A program made the position numbers and the translations under genes. Below, piece by piece: positions 15,486-23,462 of a stretch of 31,903 bases of DNA. The DNA is from a bacterium (GTDB taxonomy: Bacteria > Patescibacteria > ABY1 > JACQRZ01): the NCBI GenBank assembly GCA_030688365.1, contig JAUYIE010000013.1, forward strand, positions 1 through 31,903. Direction: 5' to 3'. Position 1 is the stretch's first letter. Every line of letters starts with the position of its first letter. The notes below the pieces were generated by a model. The model made no database searches, was not told the origin of the DNA, and saw nothing but the letters and a program-made list of their open reading frames with translations.

Positions 15486-16583
15486 TTATTTGAGAATTAA
15501 TGATAAATCAATGTCAGTTCCCGCTCGCTGTATGCCTGCTTTAACAGTATCGCCGGGATTATATTGATTAAGTATATCTGAAAGACTTCTATTGATGTCC
15601 ACATTTTCATTGTTGATGTGCAACACAATGTCTCCCTTTTGCAAACCGGATAATGGCTCTTTTGATGACATATTACCTGGATCAATGATCGTCGCGCCCG
15701 ATGTTAAAAGTGCAGTAGAATTAAATTGAATATGTGGCATCCACGCATTGTCATAATAGCTTGCATTGGAACTAATTCTCTTTATCTCGTGATTTGTTAA
15801 CACTTGATCCAAGGATGAGCGGAACCTATATGATGGAATGACTCCGTTTTTTGCCGTCAAACCTATGATATCGCCATTATCGCTCACAATAGCCATCCCG
15901 CGTTGTGAAAATTGCATGTCTGGATTAAAAAATTTATTTAACTTGTTCGTATGCGATACATATAGATCTGTGGTCTTTGCGGAACTATAGTGTGGTGGTC
16001 CTAAAAAAAAACTAGAGACAACACCCACACTACTCACCCCATGTACCCCGATAGTGCCAACAGCACTTTGGTCCCATCCGAATGATGCTGGTTTTAGCCA
16101 TACACCTTCAATCTTTAAAAAAGAAACTCCGGCAACAGGATCGGTCACAATAGTGGTCACCGGGTACACAATCTGTTTATAGATCACAAAATAATTCGGT
16201 TCCACACTTGAATCCTTTTTTTCAGCGCTGTTCCTCGTGGTGATCTCGGGTGTGACAAGCCAGCCATCACTAGCCACTGCCACCGCGTCACCAAGATATG
16301 ATTGTGCTGTTGGAAGCGGGTATACTACATCCGTACTATTATTATCATCAAGACTATATAACGAAACTAAACTCGGAGAAGTATTTGCTAATAAATCCAC
16401 CAAGGAAAATGCACGAGTACTTCCTGCCCTCTGAATGATCTGTTCAGGTTGAATAAACTGTCGAAGGTAGTCTATGTAATTCTGTCCTGAAAGCCCCCCC
16501 ACATACCCCGCAATAACTGCAAGGATTGTAATACTGATAATTATTTTTACGCGAGTGTATTTGGATGAGGTGAGTTGTTCCAT
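15486..16583 (-). CDS. Membrane-anchored HtrA-like protein with PDZ domain, probably a pseudo-protease
   Basis: The protein has 365 residues from ATG at 16583, placed two bases after the upstream stop with GGAG seven bases before; the upstream in-frame start is a TTG and is disfavoured. A membrane anchor lies at about residues 14-34. The trypsin-like fold is traceable by GDAVAVASDGWLVTP (His region), DPVAGVSFLKI (Asp region) and SQRGMAIVSDNGDIIGL (Ser region), but each expected catalytic residue is replaced: no His, Gly for Asp, and no GNSGG. The C-terminus is a good PDZ domain (LQKGDIVLHINNENVD...YNPGDTVKAGIQR). It may act as a peptide-binding scaffold at the envelope rather than as a protease. 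Confidence 0.8.
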   Translation of the reverse strand: MEQLTSSKYTRVKIIISITILAVIAGYVGGLSGQNYIDYLRQFIQPEQIIQRAGSTRAFSLVDLLANTSPSLVSLYSLDDNNSTDVVYPLPTAQSYLGDAVAVASDGWLVTPEITTRNSAEKKDSSVEPNYFVIYKQIVYPVTTIVTDPVAGVSFLKIEGVWLKPASFGWDQSAVGTIGVHGVSSVGVVSSFFLGPPHYSSAKTTDLYVSHTNKLNKFFNPDMQFSQRGMAIVSDNGDIIGLTAKNGVIPSYRFRSSLDQVLTNHEIKRISSNASYYDNAWMPHIQFNSTALLTSGATIIDPGNMSSKEPLSGLQKGDIVLHINNENVDINRSLSDILNQYNPGDTVKAGIQRAGTDIDLSLILK

Positions 16584-16585
16584 AA

Positions 16586-17350
16586 TTATCTCCAACGAGT
16601 AGTAAGTAGTACTAATAGTATCACAACAACGACTATCACACCATTACGTATCAGCTCTCTACGAGTCATTTCCTTTTGCAATACCGCTAATCCCAAATGC
16701 ACAGCAAGATAATAATACACTACAACCATAAACGCATTCACAAAATACACAGTCGGCAATATTTGAATCACAAAAATAAGCTGTGTCAGCACCAACATGA
16801 TGACGGCGACATAATACCAACGTTGTTTGATAGAAATATCATGAATCCATAAATTTTGAATCAAAATCAGCAATATCAGGAGCAGAAGTGGCCACACCGT
16901 ATACCAAATTGGATACTCCAGATAAAAACCAAGAGCGTATACGATAGTAGCACTATAAAAAACATTTATGATGCCCATATAGCTTGTAATGTGTGGCAAT
17001 GCTCGTTTTTGATAGCGTTCAAACTTATAAAGAAAATAATAAACATTTATTAAAAAAATGTACTGTAAACACACATGTGCAAGCACAATAGCATACCGAC
17101 TGTACGGATCTTCAACAAAGAATAATACAATCCAGGCAAGAATCATTTGAACAACAACAGGAAAGGCAATATTGATTACATCAAATGTTCGTTCTTGACG
17201 GGGAAATAAAAAGAACAGAAGTATACCTTCTGCAACGATCGATCCCCCAAGTGCATAAAAATACATTTCAGGCCTCCCCAGTGTCAGTAACATAGCCACC
17301 GTAATCAACGCTGGTACGAGAAAAATTAGTAGAATCCGTAAATATTTCAT
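16586..17350 (-). CDS. Polytopic membrane protein, unknown function
   Basis: The protein has 254 residues with about eight hydrophobic segments filling nearly the whole length, rich in Tyr, Phe and Ile, and short basic loops (KFERYQKRALPH, HDISIKQRWY, QKEMTRRELIRNG). No family was recognised. The ATG at 17350 overlaps the stop of the preceding glycosyltransferase as ATGA, which fixes the start. Its place between two GT4 enzymes and an HtrA-like protein suggests a role in building or exporting a surface glycan, for which there is only positional evidence. Confidence 0.8.
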   Translation of the reverse strand: MKYLRILLIFLVPALITVAMLLTLGRPEMYFYALGGSIVAEGILLFFLFPRQERTFDVINIAFPVVVQMILAWIVLFFVEDPYSRYAIVLAHVCLQYIFLINVYYFLYKFERYQKRALPHITSYMGIINVFYSATIVYALGFYLEYPIWYTVWPLLLLILLILIQNLWIHDISIKQRWYYVAVIMLVLTQLIFVIQILPTVYFVNAFMVVVYYYLAVHLGLAVLQKEMTRRELIRNGVIVVVVILLVLLTTRWR

Positions 17351-18462
17351 AATGAAGTAAGAATACACATGGTTTCCCGTGCCGTCTCTCTCCAATCATA
17401 CTTAATAACACATTGAAATCCTTTCTGAATGTAGTCCTCCCGTAATTCAGAATTATAGCGTACTTTTTTGATCATTTCAAGCCAGACTTGCGTGTCTTTT
17501 GGTGACGCAAATAATGCCGCATTGCCGTACACTTCAGGTAAACATGAGGATGTTGATGAGATCACCGGTACACCGTATGACATTGCTTCAAGACCAGGCA
17601 AGCCAAATCCCTCTTCAAAAGAAGGGAAGACGTACGCTAATGCAAAATGGTATAAATTCGCTAATACTTGATCTGAAACAAACCCACGATGGTGTATACG
17701 CGACCCCAACCCCATGCTTCGGACTTTTTGTCTAAATTTCTTAGCAAAATAGTCTTCTTGCCCTACAACGATGATTCGTAAATCAGACGACTCCTTATCC
17801 AGAAGTGTACCCAGCTCCAATAGTAAATCCAAATTTTTATGTGGATATGCATTTCCCACATACAGAACATATGGACCAGCAACGACTGGCGAAACGTCTT
17901 TACTATCATGTACATGAATATCCATCGCCGCTTCAGAGATACACGTAACTTTTTTATCAATACAATGCAACATCGTTAATAGATCATTCTTTACATAATG
18001 AGTGGGCGCGATAATTTGTTTTGCATTTTTTACTGCTTGATGCAAAACAAACCGATACCCTGCATATTTGAGGTCATATATCCATGGAATACGCGTACTC
18101 GCAGCGAGTCGTGCCGAGCGTGGCATTTTTAAAAGAATTAAATCATGAATAGTAACAACGTATGGCTTCTTATAAAAAATGGGAACATTGAAGTGTGGAA
18201 AATGCACCACATCACACCCAGACTTATTGAGGAGTAGGGGGAATGCGATCTGTTCGTGTAGTGTGTACCATTGATACGGGGCTACTACCTTTACGATATT
18301 GGTATTCTTTGGTTGAAACTCATTCATTCCCTCTTTGGATAAAAAAACCGTCATCGTGTTCTTACCGAGATCTATGGCATCGTATTGCAAAAGGAGCTGC
18401 TGAACATATCGCCCAAGCCCAAGCCCTTTTTGATATAATCGTGCATCAAATCCTATATTCAT
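17347..18462 (-). CDS. GT4-family glycosyltransferase
   Basis: The protein has 371 residues. The N-terminal fold begins MNIGFDARLYQKGLGLGRYVQQLL and includes PYVVTIHDLILLK. The C-terminal nucleotide-sugar domain has GPYVLYVGNAYPHKNLDLLLEL near residue 195, YVFPSFEEGFGLPGLEAMSYGVPVISS (the conserved GT4 donor-site signature with EGFGLPxLEAM) and PEVYGNAALFASP. Family members move sugars from nucleotide-sugar donors with retained configuration. The acceptor cannot be told. It overlaps the neighbouring genes at both ends by ATGA and clearly resembles the adjacent upstream glycosyltransferase in architecture, probably an old duplication or sequential steps of one pathway. Confidence 0.93.
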   Translation of the reverse strand: MNIGFDARLYQKGLGLGRYVQQLLLQYDAIDLGKNTMTVFLSKEGMNEFQPKNTNIVKVVAPYQWYTLHEQIAFPLLLNKSGCDVVHFPHFNVPIFYKKPYVVTIHDLILLKMPRSARLAASTRIPWIYDLKYAGYRFVLHQAVKNAKQIIAPTHYVKNDLLTMLHCIDKKVTCISEAAMDIHVHDSKDVSPVVAGPYVLYVGNAYPHKNLDLLLELGTLLDKESSDLRIIVVGQEDYFAKKFRQKVRSMGLGSRIHHRGFVSDQVLANLYHFALAYVFPSFEEGFGLPGLEAMSYGVPVISSTSSCLPEVYGNAALFASPKDTQVWLEMIKKVRYNSELREDYIQKGFQCVIKYDWRETARETMCILTSL

Positions 18463-19613
18463 ATATGGAGAGGCGTCCGTACCGCCTGTTCAAGGACTGA
18501 AAGTGTCCTGCTGGCGGTTTTGCGCCATGAATACTCATTTATGCGTCTTTGAGCATTTTCATTTAGTCTGCTACGTAATGCCGTATTGGACAAGAGCATA
18601 TCCAACGAGCGGGCCATAGCATGTGGATTATATGGATCTGAAAAAAAAGCAGCGTTATGTGCAGTTTCCAAGATAGCTGAATTTGGACTCGCTATCACAG
18701 GAATCCCGGCAGACATTGCTTCAAGAAGCGGGAGTCCAAATCCCTCATAAAATGAGGGATACACAAAGACGGATGCCTGACGCATAAGAGAAATTGTTTC
18801 ACTCCTGCTAAGACCGTCATATAGATGGACATTAGATTCGTAGTCCTTTAAGACACCATGAATACTATTACCAATCCATCGTCCTCGCCTACCGACAATG
18901 TGGAGTGACACATCATCAAAACGCGATGACATTGATCGTAATAAACGATACCCATGGATAATAACATCAAGATTTTTTCGCATGTCTCCTCCCGCATAGG
19001 TAACAATAGCACGTCCATACTTTTGAATCTGTGTAGACGATGACTGTGATGTAAGACAAAATGAAGTATCAAAACCCAATTGTGTTACTTCAATTTTTGA
19101 TTCTAGTGTTTTAAACTCTCTAATTACATCTGATTTTGTATGCTCTGAAACTGCAATAATTTTTTGTGAACGTAAAAGCAAAATATCAGGATGCACTACA
19201 GAATGCCACCATCGTTGTTTTTTTGAAAAAAACTCAGGATATCGTTTGAAACTGACATCATGCACTGTGATCACACTACGTTGATTCGGAGAGAGAGCAA
19301 TAAAATTTAAATTGGGAAAAAACCAGGCATCAATTATTGTATTGGTTTCTTTTCGTAACACCTGGTCTAAATATGGACGTCCAAAAAAATGTAGACGCGC
19401 GTTTGTAAACTTATTTGGCATAGTATGCACAGAAACACGTACGTTTTTTGTTTCCTTTATCCACTCAGGAACGTATACATTTCTTCCGCTGTAAAACAGA
19501 AAAAATTCATGCTCTGGTGCCATCTGTGCACAATGATATGCGATCATGGATGTATACTCGGGGATACCCCCTATACCCTCTTGTGATGATCTCATGTCAA
19601 TCGCAAATTTCAT
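18459..19613 (-). CDS. GT4-family glycosyltransferase
   Basis: The protein has 384 residues. It opens MKFAIDMRSSQEGIGGIPEYTSMIA, has SVITVHDVSFKRYPEFFS near residue 115, then AIVTYAGGDMRKNLDVIIHGYRLL near 205 and the donor-site signature VFVYPSFYEGFGLPLLEAMSAGIPVIAS near 310. The architecture is that of retaining GT4 enzymes such as mannosyl or rhamnosyl transferases. It starts six bases after the ftsQ-like gene and overlaps the second glycosyltransferase by ATGA, so the group is probably translated together. Substrate is unknown; a cell-surface polysaccharide or glycolipid is the likely product. Confidence 0.93.
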   Translation of the reverse strand: MKFAIDMRSSQEGIGGIPEYTSMIAYHCAQMAPEHEFFLFYSGRNVYVPEWIKETKNVRVSVHTMPNKFTNARLHFFGRPYLDQVLRKETNTIIDAWFFPNLNFIALSPNQRSVITVHDVSFKRYPEFFSKKQRWWHSVVHPDILLLRSQKIIAVSEHTKSDVIREFKTLESKIEVTQLGFDTSFCLTSQSSSTQIQKYGRAIVTYAGGDMRKNLDVIIHGYRLLRSMSSRFDDVSLHIVGRRGRWIGNSIHGVLKDYESNVHLYDGLSRSETISLMRQASVFVYPSFYEGFGLPLLEAMSAGIPVIASPNSAILETAHNAAFFSDPYNPHAMARSLDMLLSNTALRSRLNENAQRRINEYSWRKTASRTLSVLEQAVRTPLHI

Positions 19614-19619
19614 AGATGA

Positions 19620-20528
19620 TCATTTCGTTTTAAAATAGATGCGATTATCAAAACGTACATCTATATAGTCCAACATGAAACGATCTTCCTTAATTTTTTG
19701 CGTCAGTACCTCCCGCAAATGCTCAATTTGTGCATCTACATGTTCAAAAACGTTTAACTTAATACCCCAACCCTCCGTTGTAAATACCTCCATATCATGT
19801 TCCTGTAACTTTGTAATGACATAATAAATGGAAATCTGTTGCAACGCCAGTTTTGAACGCACATCCCCAATAGCTTGTACAACGTTTGAAGAAAGCACAC
19901 TATTACCTGACTCTACAGCCGAACCGTCCACATCTTGGATAAACAACAATTCTGGTGCTTTGAGTGCATTGAGCTTGGGTGGTCTTTTTATTGGGACAAC
20001 GCCACCATTTATACCTGCATGGGGTAAGGGATATGGGATATCACGTAGTAATTCATGATCCACTTCTTTGATAATGATCCCCCTTCCGTCCATCTTATAA
20101 TATTTCCCCTGGCTGTACCAAATAGATTGAAATGGTTCTTCAAAAACATTGATTTTGAGAGAATTAGGTTTCTTTTTTTCGATTGAAAGTTCGCTAATCG
20201 CATATTCTTCCCAAATAGCATGTCGTGCTGATTCACTATCAAAAAACCATATATTTTTTTTTGGGAAAAGGTGATAGCGATATCCTGTCATTTGAGAAAA
20301 AATTACTCTGCGTACCCCGGTCATATCTAGACCATTTGCGCCTGTAATATCTATGTAATCAATGACAAAATAGGAAGAAAACCATATAAAATAGACAACA
20401 ACTAGAAAAATAATGGATGGGAGTATCGTCGCAACATATGCAGATATCTTAAACCATTGCCGACGTGTGAAAGGTCGACGAGGATGATTAAGCTGTGGCA
20501 GGGGTATCTGAATCCTCCGTAATTGCAT
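19620..20528 (-). CDS. ftsQ: FtsQ/DivIB-like cell division protein
   Basis: The protein has 302 residues. A basic N-terminal tail (LNHPRRPFTRRQWFK) precedes one membrane helix at about 30-50. A POTRA-type domain follows (YFVIDYIDITGANGLDMTGVRRVIF, then IWEEYAISELSIEKKKPNSLKINVFEEPFQSIW, the usual FtsQ pattern of strand, helix and 'EKxPxxLxI..E'), and a beta-rich domain (YYKMDGRGIIIKE onward) ends in YIDVRFDNRIYFK, which is the FtsQ end signature. FtsQ recruits later divisome proteins and controls septal synthesis. Here it is between serS and glycosyltransferases instead of beside ftsA/ftsZ or mur genes. Confidence 0.85.
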   Translation of the reverse strand: MQLRRIQIPLPQLNHPRRPFTRRQWFKISAYVATILPSIIFLVVVYFIWFSSYFVIDYIDITGANGLDMTGVRRVIFSQMTGYRYHLFPKKNIWFFDSESARHAIWEEYAISELSIEKKKPNSLKINVFEEPFQSIWYSQGKYYKMDGRGIIIKEVDHELLRDIPYPLPHAGINGGVVPIKRPPKLNALKAPELLFIQDVDGSAVESGNSVLSSNVVQAIGDVRSKLALQQISIYYVITKLQEHDMEVFTTEGWGIKLNVFEHVDAQIEHLREVLTQKIKEDRFMLDYIDVRFDNRIYFKTK

Positions 20529-20558
20529 GGGAAGATATACAAAAGGTAATTTAAAAAT

Positions 20559-21875
20559 CTACGATAGCGACATTGAAATCATCTCAACACTGCAGTAAGG
20601 ACGTAGTGCGTCTGGAATCACCACATTACCTTCCTTTGTCTGATAATTTTCTATAATAGCAACCATAATACGTCCGATCGCAAATGCTGTCGCATCGTTG
20701 GTGTGTACAAAGTCTAAGTGTCCTTCACTTCTTCTCACACGCGTATTGAGACGACGCGCTTGGTAGTCAGTCATATAGTCAGCAGTATGTGTTTCCTTAT
20801 ATCCATTTTGCCCTGGCAACCACACGTCAATATCAATGCCACGAGCATTTGGTTTACCAATATCCGCAGTGCATTTTTTGACAACACGATATGATAATTT
20901 TAGCGTTTGCATCAGATATTCCTGAATAGCGACCATTAAAAAATGTTCATCCATTGCTTTTTCCGGGATACTAAATGTCTCCATCTCAAGCTTATCAAAC
21001 TGGTGCATACGTATAATACCTTCCATGTCTTTGCCATATGTGCCGGCTTCTTTACGAAATGATGTCGCATATCCCAAGTAGCGAATCGGCATATCTTCTT
21101 CTTCAAAAATTTCTTCCATATGCATAGTACCCAGCACATGCTCTGCACTGCCTTGTAGCCAGAGTTCTTCTCCCTCAATCTTATAACGGTCATCTCGCGG
21201 TTCTAGGCGGTCCATTGCGTCGTATGGCTCTGTTTTTATCATCAAAGGTGGCAATACGGGCACAAAAGGATTTGAGCTTACATCTAGCTTGTTCTCCTTT
21301 ATGATTTGAGAGAGTATCGTCTCATCTCCCAATGTTTGTATAACAAACTGAACAATCGCTATCTGTAGTCTAACAAGATCACCCTTGATATATGCAAAAC
21401 GTGCACCTGCTACATTTGCAGCTCTTTTTTTATCTATCAAACCGGCACCTTCCGCCAATTCCCAATGATTTTTCGGTTCAAAATCAAATTTCGGTTTTTT
21501 TCCCACTTCTTTTACAACGATATTTTCATCTTCTGTTTTCCCTACGGGCACATCAGCACTGGGAATGTTTGGGATCTGCTTCAACAGCATCATATACTGA
21601 CCGTCAATTGCATGAAGTTCTTCTTCTTGTTTCTTTATTTCTTCCTTCAATTCGCGCATTTGAGCGATGTTATTATCGCGCTGTGATCCTGTCATTTTTG
21701 CAATTTCATCACTTATACGATTCTGATGTGCCCTCGCGTCATCTGACAAGCGAATAATTTCCCGACGTTTTTCATCCAATTTCAACAACAAACCGACATC
21801 CACCTCTGTATTTTTATTACGCGCCACCATTTCTACTTCTTTTTTATGTTCGCGAATGTATTTGATATCAAGCAT
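20559..21875 (-). CDS. serS: Seryl-tRNA synthetase
   Basis: The protein has 438 residues from ATG at 21875 (MLDIKYIREHKKEVE), the family's standard start; a TTG two codons upstream is not preferred. The N-terminal long coiled-coil tRNA-binding arm spans about residues 28-110. The class II catalytic core follows with LPPLMIKTEPYDAM, ELWLQGSAEHVLG, the motif 2 region (RYLGYATSFRKEAGTYGKDMEGIIRMHQFDKLEM) and motif 3 near the end (TNDATAFAIGRIMVAIIENYQ). It attaches serine to tRNA(Ser), and in bacteria to tRNA(Sec) where present. It follows lysS by 11 bases, and a shared transcript is likely. Confidence 0.97.
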   Translation of the reverse strand: MLDIKYIREHKKEVEMVARNKNTEVDVGLLLKLDEKRREIIRLSDDARAHQNRISDEIAKMTGSQRDNNIAQMRELKEEIKKQEEELHAIDGQYMMLLKQIPNIPSADVPVGKTEDENIVVKEVGKKPKFDFEPKNHWELAEGAGLIDKKRAANVAGARFAYIKGDLVRLQIAIVQFVIQTLGDETILSQIIKENKLDVSSNPFVPVLPPLMIKTEPYDAMDRLEPRDDRYKIEGEELWLQGSAEHVLGTMHMEEIFEEEDMPIRYLGYATSFRKEAGTYGKDMEGIIRMHQFDKLEMETFSIPEKAMDEHFLMVAIQEYLMQTLKLSYRVVKKCTADIGKPNARGIDIDVWLPGQNGYKETHTADYMTDYQARRLNTRVRRSEGHLDFVHTNDATAFAIGRIMVAIIENYQTKEGNVVIPDALRPYCSVEMISMSLS

Positions 21876-21886
21876 ATACAATACAA

Positions 21887-23359
21887 TTATTCATCTGTCT
21901 TAGGACGCAATGCAGGAAATAGAATGATCTCTTTTACCGCATGCGAGTTGGTAAGAAGCGCCACCATACGATCAATACCCATACCCAAACCCGCAGTCGG
22001 AGGCATACCGTGTTGCAGTGCTGTAATATAATCCATATCCAAACGTTGTGCTTCTACATCTCCTTTTTCACGCATGGTCTCTTGTTCTTTGAATCGTTCC
22101 AGTTGATCCACAGGATCATTCAGCTCTGAAAAAGCATTGACCCTCTCAACACCCGCTATTACCAACTGGAATCGTTCTGTATAGAAAGGGTTCTCGTTTT
22201 TCTTTCGTGCCAACGGTGAAAGCTCCAAAGGATAATCAATAACAAATGTCGGTTGTATCAGCGCAGGTGCTACAAGAGTTTTGAATAATTGATCCAATAC
22301 ATGTGCGCGCGAAGTACAATCCTTCATATTGACCCCTCGTGAAGCAGCTGCAGTGGATAGCATCTCAAAAGTCAAATATTGGTCAATATCAATATCCGCA
22401 TATTGTATGATCGCGTCACGAAATGTAATACGACTAAACGACTCGCCACATTCAATTTTTTGTTCTTCAAATTCAAAAAAAGTCTTTTGGTGTACTGCCT
22501 TGACCATATTCACTACCAGTCGCTCTACTAGGTCCATCAAATCTTCATAAGTGGCATACGCCATATACGCTTCCACTTGGGTAAACTCCGGATTGTGGCT
22601 GTGATCCATTCCCTCATTGCGAAAACAGCGAGCGATCTCAAATACGCGTTCAAATCCTCCTACAATGAGACGTTTGAGATACAATTCAGGTGCCACACGC
22701 AGGTACATATCAATATCCAAGGCATGATGATGCGTCATGAACGGCCGTGCAGTGGCCCCACCGGGAATGGACTGCAAAATGGGTGTATCAACCTCAATAA
22801 AGCGCTCCTGCTCAAAAAACTCACGAACTACACGGATTATGGCCGCACGTTCGTAAAAAAGTGCCTGCACCGAAGGGTTGGCAATCAAATCAAGATACCT
22901 CTGACGGTACCGTGTCTCTACATCACTCAATCCATGCCATTTTTCCGGTAACGGTAGTAATGCCTTGGTCAACAATTTTAGCTCACCTACTTGCAAAGTT
23001 TTTTCCTCCTTTTTGGTTAAAAACAGTATGCCGGTCGTATAGATAATATCACCAATATCAAGCAAGTCATTCACAAGCTCAAATGTTTCCTTTGATACCT
23101 TATCTTTTTTTACAAAAAGCTGATGACGATCACTGCCATCATCTAGATCCAAAAATAGTGATCCGCCATGTTTACGGATACTACGCACACGGCCAGCCAA
23201 CCCCACGAGGTACCCGGATTCTGACCACTCCTCAAAACGTTCCTGTGCCTCATGGCATGATACACGCGCTCCCAACTCATTTGTATACGGATCTATCCCC
23301 TTTTTACGCAAATTATCGCGTTTTTGCTCTCGCACGTGATGTTCGTCAATGTCTTGCAT
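21887..23359 (-). CDS. lysS: Lysyl-tRNA synthetase, class II
   Basis: The protein has 490 residues from ATG at 23359 (MQDIDEHHVREQKRDNLRKKGIDPY), the typical class II LysRS start. The N-terminal OB-fold anticodon-binding domain spans about 50-150 (VGLAGRVRSIRKHGGSLFLDLDDGSD). The catalytic domain has YRQRYLDLIANP, FIEVDTPILQSIPGGATARPFMTHHHALDIDMYLRVAPELYLKRLIVGGFERVFEIARCFRNEGMDHSHNPEFTQVE (motif 2 area), and ends PPTAGLGMGIDRMVALL (motif 3). A strong promoter lies just upstream, making lysS the likely first gene of the unit that runs through to thrS. Upstream in-frame codons to 23449 belong to the leader. Confidence 0.97.
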   Translation of the reverse strand: MQDIDEHHVREQKRDNLRKKGIDPYTNELGARVSCHEAQERFEEWSESGYLVGLAGRVRSIRKHGGSLFLDLDDGSDRHQLFVKKDKVSKETFELVNDLLDIGDIIYTTGILFLTKKEEKTLQVGELKLLTKALLPLPEKWHGLSDVETRYRQRYLDLIANPSVQALFYERAAIIRVVREFFEQERFIEVDTPILQSIPGGATARPFMTHHHALDIDMYLRVAPELYLKRLIVGGFERVFEIARCFRNEGMDHSHNPEFTQVEAYMAYATYEDLMDLVERLVVNMVKAVHQKTFFEFEEQKIECGESFSRITFRDAIIQYADIDIDQYLTFEMLSTAAASRGVNMKDCTSRAHVLDQLFKTLVAPALIQPTFVIDYPLELSPLARKKNENPFYTERFQLVIAGVERVNAFSELNDPVDQLERFKEQETMREKGDVEAQRLDMDYITALQHGMPPTAGLGMGIDRMVALLTNSHAVKEIILFPALRPKTDE

Positions 23360-23381
23360 ATGAGCATATATTAGTAGACGT

Positions 23382-23410
23382 ATTGTAACGCGAAGAGGGT
23401 GATACGTCAA
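23382..23410 (-). promoter_or_regulatory. Promoter of lysS and probably of the following gene run
   Basis: On the - strand TTGACG (23405-23410) is followed after 17 bases by TACAAT (23382-23387), each one base from consensus. Predicted start near 23375 leaves a leader of about 16 bases, with no visible Shine-Dalgarno and no T-box structure. Confidence 0.65.
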
Positions 23411-23462
23411 AAAATCCCTGTTTCTTTGTCTTACTTGAAACACGTTCAACTCTTAAGACCAC

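Noticed and set aside
19620..20528. Phage or outer-membrane POTRA protein instead of FtsQ
   Set aside because: Single TM near the N-terminus, one POTRA and the FtsQ-type C-terminal end favour FtsQ/DivIB.
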